A stretch of 64,000 nt of DNA from Streptomyces coeruleorubidus (GTDB taxonomy: Bacteria; Actinomycetota; Actinomycetes; Streptomycetales; Streptomycetaceae). A program made the translations under genes and the position numbers. How positions within the stretch are numbered: position 1 is the first letter of the stretch; each line of letters begins with the position of its first letter. The notes beneath the pieces were generated by a model. It was given only the letters and a program-made list of their open reading frames with translations. It was not told the DNA's origin and did no database searches. Shown here in pieces: positions 1 to 7,741 of this stretch. The stretch is taken from the NCBI RefSeq assembly GCF_008705135.1, contig NZ_CP023694.1:5871001-5935000 (forward strand). The letters are read 5' to 3'.

Positions 1-19
1 TCAGCAACAGGGAAGGCAC
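1..19 (-). CDS. afsQ1: Response regulator AfsQ1, first six codons only (partial)
   Basis: Read on the minus strand, a GTG start is followed by codons for M-P-S-L-L-L before the window edge, which matches how AfsQ1 begins as I remember it. The identification rests on these residues plus the divergent sigQ gene, which neighbours afsQ1 in S. coelicolor. AfsQ1 is the OmpR-type response regulator of the AfsQ1/AfsQ2 two-component system, which controls antibiotic production and nitrogen-related genes. Nothing of the receiver or DNA-binding domain is inside the window. Confidence 0.7.
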
Positions 20-131
20 GGGCACATTCTGGCCTATGGAGGGGTCACGGTTCGACCTGTGGGCCGAGATGAGATCCGCGCGTAGCTCCGGCGCCGGTGT
101 ACGGCGTGTGTCCGCCATATGGCCGAGCCCT

Positions 132-147
132 GTGACAGGTCTGTGAC
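132..147. promoter_or_regulatory. AfsQ1 binding box in the afsQ1-sigQ intergenic region
   Basis: Two direct GTGAC repeats (132-136 and 143-147) are separated by six bases. This fits the published AfsQ1 motif GTnAC-n6-GTnAC exactly. It lies 111 bases before the sigQ start chosen here and also faces afsQ1, so it can serve activation of sigQ and autoregulation. Confidence 0.75.
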
Positions 148-257
148 AGTCGGCGGACACGGCCATGAAAGTGCCGCGGCAAGCTTTTCGGCACAAGGCA
201 GGAAAGCCCGCCCGACCGGCGGGCCGCACACCGGAAGTCCACGACGGGGGGCGCGAG

Positions 258-1013
258 ATGAACACGCTGCACGGCATCAGCACCAGCGCAGTGATCACGC
301 GTCTGCACGACGTGAACCGGGGTTCCGAGAAGTCCGGTGCCGTGAGCGGGCGGGGGTGCGCTCGCGGCACCGGGCGTCAGCACACCGCCTTCATGACGGT
401 GGTTGACGCACACACGGGGGAGAACAAGGGGTCGGGGGAGGCTCACGGGGGAGCCGCGTACAGGGAGGACTCGGGGGAGCGCCGCTCGCTGTCGGAGGCG
501 GAGTTCACCGCCTACGTCCAGGAGCGCCGCGCCTCCCTGTACGCCACCGCCTACCACCTCACCGGCGACCGCTTCGAGGCCGAGGACCTGCTCCAGAGCG
601 CGCTGTTCTCGACGTACCGGGCGTGGGACCGGATCAGCGACAAGGCCGCGGTCGGCGGATACCTCCGCCGCACCATGACCAACCTGCACATCAGCGCCTG
701 GCGGCGCCGCAAGCTCAACGAGTACCCGACCGAGGAACTCCCGGAGACGCCCGGCGACACGGACGCGATGCGCGGCACCGAGCTGCGCGCGGTCCTGTGG
801 CAGGCGCTGGCCCGGCTGCCCGAGCTCCAGCGCACCATGCTGGTCCTGCGCTACTACGAGGGCCGCACGGACCCGGAGATCGCGGAGATCCTCGACATCA
901 GTGTCGGCACGGTGAAGTCCAGCATCTGGCGGTCGCTCCGCCGGCTGCGCGAGGACGAGGTCCTCAGCTTCGGCCGTGACGAGGAGGACGCCTTCGGCGA
1001 GCTCGTCGCCTGA
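258..1013 (+). CDS. sigQ: SigE-family ECF RNA polymerase sigma factor SigQ
   Basis: 251 residues. Region 2 spans about residues 83-145, with the helix ending in the AEDLLQ motif. Region 4 spans about 185-235, with a helix-turn-helix around EIAEILDISVGTVKSS. The first 80 residues are low in complexity and precede the sigma core, so the true start could be further downstream. The ATG at 258 was chosen because it follows a purine-rich GGGGGGCGCGAG. The gene is divergent from afsQ1 and carries an AfsQ1 box upstream. In S. coelicolor sigQ is a direct AfsQ1 target that antagonises antibiotic production (established knowledge). No anti-sigma gene lies next to it. Confidence 0.85.
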   Translation: MNTLHGISTSAVITRLHDVNRGSEKSGAVSGRGCARGTGRQHTAFMTVVDAHTGENKGSGEAHGGAAYREDSGERRSLSEAEFTAYVQERRASLYATAYHLTGDRFEAEDLLQSALFSTYRAWDRISDKAAVGGYLRRTMTNLHISAWRRRKLNEYPTEELPETPGDTDAMRGTELRAVLWQALARLPELQRTMLVLRYYEGRTDPEIAEILDISVGTVKSSIWRSLRRLREDEVLSFGRDEEDAFGELVA

Positions 1014-1017
1014 GGCT

Positions 1018-1150
1018 GGGGGGAAGCACCAAAAAGGGGGCCCACGGGGGAACTGCGGAGACGCTGGGGGGCGTCTCCTCAGGAGAGTGGGGGGAACACG
1101 GGGGAGGACAACGGGGGAGCACAGGAGCGGGACTGGAGGACCGGGGGGTC
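1018..1150 (+). other. Cluster of runs of five or six G downstream of sigQ
   Basis: At least seven runs of five or six consecutive G occur in about 130 bases, spaced 6-20 bases apart, all on the same strand as the sigQ transcript. The non-template strand, or the RNA, could fold into G-quadruplexes. The cluster overlaps two hairpins listed separately. The region carries no gene I can support. Confidence 0.5.
1057..1078 (+). terminator. Hairpin after sigQ
   Basis: GGAGACGC (1057-1064) and GCGTCTCC (1071-1078) form a perfect 8-bp stem with a six-base G-rich loop, 44 bases after the sigQ stop. No T tract follows, so it may be an RNA-stabilising hairpin or a processing site rather than the main terminator. 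Confidence 0.5.
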
Positions 1151-1176
1151 CGTCCGGTCCCGCTTTCTTTTGTTTC
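1127..1176 (+). terminator. Intrinsic terminator of sigQ
   Basis: A nested stem is formed by GCGGGAC (1127-1133) with GTCCCGC (1157-1163), and inside it GGACCGG (1138-1144) with CCGGTCC (1154-1160). A T-rich tail, CTTTCTTTTGTTT, follows directly. This is the classical Rho-independent layout. It also lies just beyond the 3' end of the convergent kinase gene. Confidence 0.7.
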
Positions 1177-1196
1177 CTCTGCTCGCCTGTCGTCCC

Positions 1197-1856
1197 TCAG
1201 GCCGCTGTACGGAGGGACGCGCACCGGCCCGCCGCCGCGGCCGCCAGCCGCCCCATCGCCTCGTCGCGGTCGCAGGCGTACGCGCCCAGCGCGGTCTGGC
1301 GGGCGACGATCGAACGTTCCTCCCGCATCAGACGCCAGCCGCGGCGCAGCAGGAACGGCACCGACTTGCGGCCCTCCCTCAGGTCCCGCAGGAAGCGGCG
1401 GCGGAACGTCTTCACCGGGCCGCGGCTCAGGCACAGCGCGTCGGCGAGGACGCCGAGCTCCCGGCAGCGCGTGACGATCTCCGCGGCGAAGATGCCTTCC
1501 GCGATGAACAGCGGGGTACGCCCGATGTCCACCGTCTCCGTGCCGGTGCGGGCGCTCCGCGCGATGTCGTAGACGGGGACGTCCGTCCGGCCCGTGCGGC
1601 ACAGCCGGGTGATCGCGGCGACGGCCGTGTCGGCGTCCCACGACTCCGGATGGTCCCAGTCGATGTCCGAACTCCCCGCCACCAGCGGCAGCGTCGGGTC
1701 GTCGCCCTCCTTGTAGAAGTCGTCGAGCCGCAGCACCGGGAGGCCGGAGCGGGCCGCGAGGAGGGACTTGCCGGAGCCGGATGGGCCGCAGAGCAGCACG
1801 ACTCGCGTCGGTATGGGGAGAGGAGAACTCACGGGACACCAGTGTGAGGCATCCAT
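1197..1856 (-). CDS. Uridine kinase-like P-loop ATP-binding protein
   Basis: About 219 residues from the ATG at 1856. A Walker A motif GPSGSGKS lies at about residues 24-31, followed by a uridine kinase-like LDDFYKEGDD segment (about 45-54) and an IAEGIFA stretch typical of the uridine kinase/phosphoribulokinase fold. The family phosphorylates nucleosides or similar small alcohols with ATP; the substrate cannot be read from sequence. An in-frame GTG at 1901 would add 15 residues but would run into the promoter region of the divergent gene, so the shorter form is preferred. It stands alone, convergent with sigQ. Confidence 0.7.
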   Translation of the reverse strand: MDASHWCPVSSPLPIPTRVVLLCGPSGSGKSLLAARSGLPVLRLDDFYKEGDDPTLPLVAGSSDIDWDHPESWDADTAVAAITRLCRTGRTDVPVYDIARSARTGTETVDIGRTPLFIAEGIFAAEIVTRCRELGVLADALCLSRGPVKTFRRRFLRDLREGRKSVPFLLRRGWRLMREERSIVARQTALGAYACDRDEAMGRLAAAAAGRCASLRTAA

Positions 1857-1957
1857 CGGGTGCCGTACGACCCCGCGGGTCGCCTTTGATGCGCGCGTCA
1901 CACCTCAACTACCCTTTGTATCGAATCGATTACCCAGTGCATCAGAAGGTGGCAGCG

Positions 1958-2353
1958 ATGGCCCGACACGACTCACCCAAGAAGCCGACCGCCCAGCGTG
2001 CCCTGACCCTCCTCGCGACCGCGGGAATGGCGCTGGGAGCGGGTGCGGCTACGGCCGCCGCGGGCACCGGCTCGGTCTTGGACGATGCCCGCACCTCTCT
2101 CGGCAGGACCGACGCCCGGTCCGGCCTCCAGGCTGCGACCGACACCGTCGGCCACACCACCGGACCGGTCGCGGGCCTCAAGCCCAACCCCCTCGTCGGC
2201 ACGGGAGCCGACCCGCTCGACAACAGCGTCGGCACCGAGGTCGCCGACTTCAAGCCGGTGACGTCCAAGGAGCTGACGGGGCCGGTGGCGCAGGCGCAGT
2301 CGGTCGAGAGCATTCCGGTGGTGGGGCAGGCGGCGGGGTCGCTGTCGCAGTAG
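1958..2353 (+). CDS. Small secreted protein, ATP-binding-protein-like naming in relatives
   Basis: 131 residues. The N terminus has the form MARHDSPKKP, then a hydrophobic stretch ALTLLATAGMALGAGAATAAAG ending in small residues, which is a Sec signal peptide with cleavage near residue 35. The mature part is about 95 residues, rich in Gly, Thr and Val, with repeated GPVAGL/GPVAQAQ-like patches and no cysteines. The ATG at 1958 follows AGAAGGTGG. I recognise no catalytic family and assign no function. It ends two bases before the stop of the convergent MFS gene, leaving no room for a separate terminator. Confidence 0.65.
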   Translation: MARHDSPKKPTAQRALTLLATAGMALGAGAATAAAGTGSVLDDARTSLGRTDARSGLQAATDTVGHTTGPVAGLKPNPLVGTGADPLDNSVGTEVADFKPVTSKELTGPVAQAQSVESIPVVGQAAGSLSQ

Positions 2354-2354
2354 C

Positions 2355-3896
2355 TCACCGGCCCCGCAGCGGGACCTCCCGGACCAGCCAGGACACCGCG
2401 AACGCCACGGCGCACAGCGCGGCCGTGCCGAGCGCGACTCCGTGCAGTCCGTCCACCACGCCCGTCCGGACGGCGTGCCGGACCGGTTCCGGAAGGTCCC
2501 GCAGCAGCTCGGGGGTGAGCTCGCCGCCGGTCAGCCGCGCGCCGTCGGCGCCGAGCTCGTCCGTGACGGTGGCCGTGAGGCGGCCCGTGTAGACGGAGCC
2601 GAGGACCGCGACGCCGAGCGAGCCGCCGATGGTGCGCAGCAGCGTCTGGGTGCCACTGGCCGCACCCATGTCGCGCGATTCCGCGCTGTTCATCGTGATG
2701 AGCATCGCCGGCTGCATCAGACAGCCGATGCCCACGCCGAGCAGCAACGTCAGGCCTGAGGCCACCGGCGCCGACGTCGTCGTGCCGAGGGTCAGCAGAG
2801 CCAGCGCCCCGGCCGCGGCCAGCGCGCCGCCCGCGATGGGGTAGGGGCGGTAGTGGCCGCCGTCGCCGACCCGGCGGCCGATGACGAGCTGGGCGCCCAT
2901 CATGCCCAGCATCAACGGGAGCAGCAGCAGCCCGCTCTCGGTGGACGACATGTCCCGCACGAACTGCATGTACTGCGGCAGGTAGCTCGCCGCCGCCAGC
3001 ATGGCCGCGCCGGTGACACAGCTGAGGATCTGCGCCACGGTGAAGTTGCGGTCGCGGAACAGCCGGGGCGGGATCACCGGATCCGGGGCGCGCCGCTCGA
3101 CCCGTACGAAGGCGACCAGCGCGACCGTGGAGACCACGGCGAGCCCGATGATCTGCGGTGACGACCAGGCGTACGTCGTCCCCGCCCAACTCCCCAGCAG
3201 CGTCAGGGCGAGGATCGCGCCGGTCAGCAGGCCGGCGCCGGCGAGGTCGATGCGCGGCTCGGCACGGGTGGCGCGCAGCCGCACCCCGAAGCCGACGAGT
3301 GCGAGCGCCACGGCGCCGACCGGAACGTTGACGTAGAACACCCAGCGCCAGTCGAGCTGGTCGGTGAGCAGGCCGCCGACCAGCGGGCCGCCGATCATCG
3401 CCGCGGGCAGCAGTACCCCGATCAGCGACTGGGCGCGCCCGGCCTCCGCCGGGGTGAGCAGCGTGCCGATGAGCGCGAGCGCGCCCACGAACAGTCCGCC
3501 CGCGCCGATCCCCTGAAGGGCCCGGAAGGCGATCAACTGGCCCATGTCCTGGGCGACTCCGCACAGCACGGAGCCGATGAGGAACACGGTGATGGAGGTG
3601 AGGTAGCCGTACTTGTGGCCGTACAGGTCGCCGAGTTTGCCCCAGAGGGGCGTGGTGACGGCGGTGGTGAGCAGGTAGGCCGTGATCACCCAGGACAGGT
3701 GGTCCAGGCCGCCCAGGTCGCCGACGATGGTGGGCAGTGCGGTGCCGACGACGGTTCCGTCGAGCGTGGCGAGCACGATACCGAGCAGCAGGCCGAGGAT
3801 GACGAGCCGGGAGGGCGGGGGATCCGGCCGGGCCGAGTCCGCTGTGGTGCCCGCAGGTGAGTCCATGGCCTCCTCGGGGCGGGCCCCGGCGGTCAT
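2355..3896 (-). CDS. MFS multidrug efflux transporter, DHA2 family (14 TM)
   Basis: 513 residues. The start of TM1 carries the DHA2 signature LDGTVVGTALPTI, followed by WVITAYLL and a loop between TM2 and TM3 of the form GKLGDLYGHKYG. Hydrophobic segments continue to the C terminus in a 14-helix arrangement. The family exports drugs or dyes using the proton gradient. The start ATG (3896) overlaps the stop of the upstream reductase as ATGA, so the two genes are translationally coupled. Both are divergent from a TetR gene, whose product most likely represses them. A reductase plus an efflux pump fits a response to a quinone-like or aromatic toxicant, which is inference. Confidence 0.88.
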   Translation of the reverse strand: MTAGARPEEAMDSPAGTTADSARPDPPPSRLVILGLLLGIVLATLDGTVVGTALPTIVGDLGGLDHLSWVITAYLLTTAVTTPLWGKLGDLYGHKYGYLTSITVFLIGSVLCGVAQDMGQLIAFRALQGIGAGGLFVGALALIGTLLTPAEAGRAQSLIGVLLPAAMIGGPLVGGLLTDQLDWRWVFYVNVPVGAVALALVGFGVRLRATRAEPRIDLAGAGLLTGAILALTLLGSWAGTTYAWSSPQIIGLAVVSTVALVAFVRVERRAPDPVIPPRLFRDRNFTVAQILSCVTGAAMLAAASYLPQYMQFVRDMSSTESGLLLLPLMLGMMGAQLVIGRRVGDGGHYRPYPIAGGALAAAGALALLTLGTTTSAPVASGLTLLLGVGIGCLMQPAMLITMNSAESRDMGAASGTQTLLRTIGGSLGVAVLGSVYTGRLTATVTDELGADGARLTGGELTPELLRDLPEPVRHAVRTGVVDGLHGVALGTAALCAVAFAVSWLVREVPLRGR

Positions 3897-4489
3897 GCGA
3901 CGTAGCCGCGGACGGACTTGGCGTCCCGCAGGGCGTGGCCCCACCAGGCGAGCTGGTCGAGCAGGGCCTTCGCGGCCGTGTCGGCGGCGGGGTCGGTGCA
4001 GGTGCCGTCCGGGTCGAAGCGGCTCCAGGCGTTGTGGAAGCTGACGGTGTTGCGGATGGTCGTGGCGTTCAGCTCGGCCATGACGACCCGCAGCTGTTCC
4101 ACCGCGCGCAGACCGCCCGACAGGCCGCCGTACGAGACGAAGCCGACGGGCTTGCCGTGCCACTCCTCGCCGTGCCAGTCGATCGCGTTCTTCAGGGACG
4201 CCGGGAAGCTGTGGTTGTACTCGGGCGTGACGAGGACGAAGGCGTCGGCGGCCGCGAGCCGGGGCGACACGAGGGCCAACTGCTCCTCGGTGCCGGGCGG
4301 CGGCTGCTGACCGAAGGCCGGGAACACCGTCGGCAGCGGCGTCTCGGCGAGATCGACGACGTCGGCGCGCAGGTCGTCGCGCTGGTCGAGGTGGCCGGTC
4401 AGCCACTTCGTCACGACGGGCGCGAAGCGTCCCTCCCGGGTCGAGCCGACGAGGACGGCGACACGGAGCGGTGCGGCGGTGGCGGGCAT
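3893..4489 (-). CDS. NADPH-dependent FMN reductase family protein
   Basis: 198 residues with a flavodoxin-like fold. The phosphate-binding loop near the N terminus reads LVGSTREGRFAP. The family motif PEYNHSFPASLKNAIDW follows at about residues 103-119, and SYGGLSGG at about 130-137. Members reduce flavins, quinones or azo compounds with NAD(P)H. The ATG at 4489 was chosen over longer frames because GGGGGAG sits five bases upstream and conserved sequence begins directly after it. It is the first gene of the operon with the MFS pump. Confidence 0.85.
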   Translation of the reverse strand: MPATAAPLRVAVLVGSTREGRFAPVVTKWLTGHLDQRDDLRADVVDLAETPLPTVFPAFGQQPPPGTEEQLALVSPRLAAADAFVLVTPEYNHSFPASLKNAIDWHGEEWHGKPVGFVSYGGLSGGLRAVEQLRVVMAELNATTIRNTVSFHNAWSRFDPDGTCTDPAADTAAKALLDQLAWWGHALRDAKSVRGYVA

Positions 4490-4505
4490 GGGTCTCCCCC
4501 TGGAT

Positions 4506-4579
4506 GTGTACGGCGTATCTCCGGTGCGTACAACGTACACAGCGATGTGTACGTCGTCTACTGGCGATACGCTGTACAC
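4506..4579. promoter_or_regulatory. Multi-site TetR operator between the reductase/MFS operon and tetR
   Basis: Four half-sites beginning GTGTAC fill this divergent promoter. Two are forward (4506-4518, GTGTACGGCGTAT; 4547 onward, GTGTACGTCG). Two are reversed (ending at 4540, ACGTACAC; and 4567-4579, ATACGCTGTACAC). The central pair ACGTACAC (4533-4540) and GTGTACGT (4547-4554) is a perfect 8-bp inverted repeat with a six-base spacer. The outermost pair matches at 12 of 13 positions. The arrangement allows two 33-35 bp sites, each able to bind one or two TetR dimers and cover both promoters. Confidence 0.7.
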
Positions 4580-4603
4580 GACACCGACCGGGAGGAGCGG
4601 ACC

Positions 4604-5347
4604 ATGGCGGCCGGCAAGAAGGAGGGCCAGGAGAGCGGGACCGACACACCGTCTCTCTGGGAGCGCATGGAGCGGCCCGCCCCGGCCCCTCGCACCTCAC
4701 TGACCCTGGAGCGGATCGCCGCCGCCGCGGTCGAGATCGCCGACGAGGAGGGCGGCGCGGCCGTCACCATGCGCCGCCTGGCCGAAAAGCTCGGCGTCGC
4801 GCCCATGGCCGCCTACCGGCACGTCAACGGCAAGGACGACCTCTGGGCGCTGATGATCGACCGGGTGTCCCGGGAGCTGGCCGCGCCGGACGGGGCGACG
4901 GACTGGCGGGAGGTGCTGCGCTCCTACGCCCTCCAGACCCGGGACCTGATGCTCGCCCACCCGTGGATGGCGGTCATGCCCACCCCGGTGATCATGCTGA
5001 CGCCGTCGCGGATGGCCGTGGCGGAACGGCAGTTGGCCGCGCTCGCCGTCTGCGGCTTGGACGCCGACTCGGTGATGGCCGCGTTCCGGACCGTCACCTC
5101 CTTCGTGCACGGTTCCGCCCAGACCGAGATCGGCATGCGGGAGTACCAGGAACGCCATGGCTGGACCAGCGGCGACGAGACCCGCCGGGCCCTCGCCCCG
5201 CAGATGGTCTACCTGATGAGCACGGGCCGCTATCCGACCTACGACCAGTACGCCCTCAGCGCTACCCGCAAGGACGACCGGGCCTGGGAGTTCGCCTTCG
5301 GCCTCGACTGCGTGCTCGACGGCATCGCGCAGCGCCTCGGGATCTGA
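4604..5347 (+). CDS. TetR/AcrR family transcriptional repressor
   Basis: 247 residues. The N-terminal helix-turn-helix lies at about residues 35-80 (LTLERIAAAAVEIADEEG ... MRRLAEKLGVAPMAAYRHV). The remaining helical part resembles the TetR C-terminal ligand domain of the tetracycline-repressor type. The ATG at 4604 follows GGAGGAGCGG. It is divergent from the reductase/MFS operon across the repeated GTGTAC sites. By family knowledge it represses that operon and itself until a small ligand binds. The ligand is unknown, but substrates of the pump are the natural candidates. Confidence 0.88.
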   Translation: MAAGKKEGQESGTDTPSLWERMERPAPAPRTSLTLERIAAAAVEIADEEGGAAVTMRRLAEKLGVAPMAAYRHVNGKDDLWALMIDRVSRELAAPDGATDWREVLRSYALQTRDLMLAHPWMAVMPTPVIMLTPSRMAVAERQLAALAVCGLDADSVMAAFRTVTSFVHGSAQTEIGMREYQERHGWTSGDETRRALAPQMVYLMSTGRYPTYDQYALSATRKDDRAWEFAFGLDCVLDGIAQRLGI

Positions 5348-5364
5348 CGGGGGCGTACGCGAAA

Positions 5365-5404
5365 GAAGCCCCGGCCCTCCTGGACGGAGGAGGGCCGGGG
5401 CTTC
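5365..5404. terminator. Bidirectional terminator between tetR and the aldehyde dehydrogenase operon
   Basis: A 16-bp GC-rich stem pairs GAAGCCCCGGCCCTCC (5365-5380) with its complement ending in GGCTTC at 5404 around a short loop. It sits between two convergent stop codons. Confidence 0.85.
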
Positions 5405-5419
5405 CGCTGTGAGGGGTGC

Positions 5420-6307
5420 CTAGTACGAGGAACCCGACGCGCCCAGTGACCCCGTGGGGTGCCAGACCGTTTTGGTCTCCAGGAACGCCGTCATGCGGTC
5501 GATGCCGGGAGTCTCCGCGTAATCCACAGGCTGTGGACGGAGGACGCGCTTGAGGTTGTCGGCCGCGGCGATCTCCAGTTCCTTAGCGAGAACCTCGTCG
5601 GCGCCCGCGAGGTCGATCGCGTTGACGTCCTGGTGGGCGGCGAGCGGGGTGGCGATCTCCTCCGTGCGGCCCGACAGTACGTTGACCACACCGCCGGGGA
5701 CGTCTGAGGTGGCAAGCACCTCGGCGAGCGACAGGGCGGGCAGTGGGGCCTTCTCGCTGGCCACCACGACCGCCGTGTTGCCGGTGGCGATCACCGGGGC
5801 GAGCACCGACACCAGGCCCAGGAAGGACGACTCCTGGGGCGCCAGGACCGCGACCACGCCCGTCGGCTCGGGGGAGGACAGGTTGAAGAACGGGCCCGCG
5901 ACCGGGTTGCCGCCGCCGACCACCTGGGCGATCTTGTCGGTCCAGCCCGCGTACCAGACCCAGCGGTCGATCGTCGCGTCCACGACCGCCGCCGCCTTGG
6001 ACTTCGACAGCCCCTCGGCGTCGGCCACCTCACGCGTGAACTGGTCGCGGCGGCCCTCCAGCATCTCGGCGACGCGGTAGAGGACCTGGCCCCGGTTGTA
6101 CGCCGTCGCGCCGGACCAGCCGCCGAACGCCTTGCGGGCCGCGACGACCGCGTCGCGGGCGTCCTTGCGGGAGGACAGGGGTGCGTTCGCCAGCCACTTG
6201 CCCTTCGAGTCCGTCACCTCGTACACCCGGCCGCTCTCGGAACGCGGGAACTTGCCCCCCACGTACAGCTTGTAGGTCTTGAGGACACTCAGTCGTGCGT
6301 CAGACAT
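5420..6307 (-). CDS. Half-length aldehyde dehydrogenase homologue without the catalytic cysteine region
   Basis: 295 residues against about 480 for the family. It covers the NAD-binding half: YVGGKFPRSESG near the N terminus, then WYAGWTDK (about 117-124) and GVVAVLAPQESSFLG where typical enzymes have the PWNFP motif. It then jumps to a C-terminal tail with no GQVCCAG-type active-site segment and no ELGGK motif. The start at 6307 overlaps the stop of the full-length paralogue by eight bases, so it is co-translated with it. The reading frame is clean and has no internal stop, so it is not a fresh pseudogene. It may act as a partner subunit or scaffold for the neighbour (inference). Confidence 0.82.
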   Translation of the reverse strand: MSDARLSVLKTYKLYVGGKFPRSESGRVYEVTDSKGKWLANAPLSSRKDARDAVVAARKAFGGWSGATAYNRGQVLYRVAEMLEGRRDQFTREVADAEGLSKSKAAAVVDATIDRWVWYAGWTDKIAQVVGGGNPVAGPFFNLSSPEPTGVVAVLAPQESSFLGLVSVLAPVIATGNTAVVVASEKAPLPALSLAEVLATSDVPGGVVNVLSGRTEEIATPLAAHQDVNAIDLAGADEVLAKELEIAAADNLKRVLRPQPVDYAETPGIDRMTAFLETKTVWHPTGSLGASGSSY

Positions 6308-7736
6308 CGAGGTACGCCTCCAGGCCGTGGCGGCCGCCCTCGCGGCCGAAGCCCGACTCCTTGTAACCGCCGAACGGCGAGGTCGGGTCGAACTTGTTGA
6401 ACGTGTTGGACCAGACGACGCCCGCGCGGAGCTTGTTCGCGACCGCCAGGATGCGGGAGCCCTTCTCCGTCCAGATGCCGGCCGAGAGGCCGTACGGCGT
6501 GTTGTTGGCCTTGGCGACCGCCTCGTCCGGGGTGCGGAAGGTCAGCACCGACAGCACCGGGCCGAAGATCTCGTCGCGGGCGACGGTGTGCGCCTGGGTG
6601 ACGTTCGTGAAGAGTGTCGGGGCGAACCAGTAGCCGCTCTCCGGCAGTTCACAGGCCGCCGACCAGCGCTCGGCGCCCTCCGCCTCGCCCTGCTCGACGA
6701 GCGAGGTGATGCGCGTGAGCTGCTCCTCGGAGTTGATCGCGCCGATGTCCGTGTTCTTGTCCAGCGGGTCGCCGAGGCGGAGCGTCGACAGCCGGCGCTT
6801 CAGGGACGCCAGCAGCTCGTCCTGGATCGACTCCTGGACCAGCAGGCGGCTGCCCGCGCAGCAGACCTGGCCCTGGTTGAAGAAGATGCCGTTCACGATG
6901 CCCTCGACGGCCTGGTCCACGGGTGCGTCGTCGAAGACGATGTTGGCGCCCTTGCCGCCCAGTTCGAGCGTGACCTTCTTGCGGGTGCCGGCGACCGTGC
7001 GGGCGATCTCCTTGCCGACGGCCGTGGAACCGGTGAAGGCGACCTTGTTCACATCCGGGTGGGCCACCAGCGCAGCGCCCGCGCCGCCGAAGCCGGGGAG
7101 GATGTTGACGACACCCTTCGGCAGGCCCGCCTGGCGGCAGATGTCCGCGAAGAACAGCGCCGAGAGCGGGGTGGTCTCGGCAGGCTTCAGGACGACCGTG
7201 TTGCCGGTCGCGAGCGCCGGGGCGATCTTCCACGCCAGCATCAGCAGCGGGAAGTTCCAGGGGATGACCTGGCCCGCCACGCCCAGCGGCCGCGGGTTCG
7301 CGCCGAAGCCGGCGTGGTCGAGCTTGTCGGCCCAGCCCGCGTAGTAGAAGAAGTGCGCGGCGACGAGCGGGAGGTCGGCGTCCCTCGTCTCCTTGATGGG
7401 CTTGCCGTTGTCCAGCGTCTCCAGGACGGCCAGCTCGCGGCTGCGCTCCTGGATGATCCGCGCGATGCGGAACAGGTACTTGGCGCGCTCCGAGCCGGGC
7501 AGCGCCGACCACTTCTCGAAGGCCTTGCGGGCGGCCTGCACCGCGCGGTCGACGTCCGCCTCGCCGGCCTGGGCGACCTCGGAGAGGACCTCCTCGGTGC
7601 TCGGCGAGACCGTCTTGAAGACCTTGCCGTCGGCCGCTTCCACGAACTCGCCGTCGATGAACAGGCCGTACGAGGGCGCGATGTCGACGATCGAGCGCGA
7701 CTCGGGCGCCGGGGCGTATTCGAATACCGATGCCAT
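6300..7736 (-). CDS. NAD-dependent aldehyde dehydrogenase, probably acetaldehyde or short-chain
   Basis: 478 residues, full family length. Visible motifs are PWNFPLLML (cofactor binding), FTGSTAVGKEI, VTLELGGKGANIVF with the general-base glutamate, and NQGQVCCAGSRL with the catalytic cysteine at about residue 287. An EIFGPV motif follows in the C-terminal third. It starts five bases after the deoC stop and is followed by the half-length paralogue. deoC releases acetaldehyde from deoxyribose 5-phosphate, so oxidation of that aldehyde to acetate is the natural job in this operon. The substrate is inferred from context. Confidence 0.88.
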   Translation of the reverse strand: MASVFEYAPAPESRSIVDIAPSYGLFIDGEFVEAADGKVFKTVSPSTEEVLSEVAQAGEADVDRAVQAARKAFEKWSALPGSERAKYLFRIARIIQERSRELAVLETLDNGKPIKETRDADLPLVAAHFFYYAGWADKLDHAGFGANPRPLGVAGQVIPWNFPLLMLAWKIAPALATGNTVVLKPAETTPLSALFFADICRQAGLPKGVVNILPGFGGAGAALVAHPDVNKVAFTGSTAVGKEIARTVAGTRKKVTLELGGKGANIVFDDAPVDQAVEGIVNGIFFNQGQVCCAGSRLLVQESIQDELLASLKRRLSTLRLGDPLDKNTDIGAINSEEQLTRITSLVEQGEAEGAERWSAACELPESGYWFAPTLFTNVTQAHTVARDEIFGPVLSVLTFRTPDEAVAKANNTPYGLSAGIWTEKGSRILAVANKLRAGVVWSNTFNKFDPTSPFGGYKESGFGREGGRHGLEAYLDV

Positions 7737-7741
7737 GGTGA

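Noticed and set aside
1942..3564. 540-codon minus-strand frame overlapping the MFS and secreted-protein genes
   Set aside because: A different frame of the same strand as the MFS gene, which shows a complete 14-helix transporter; the frame has no hydrophobic segments.
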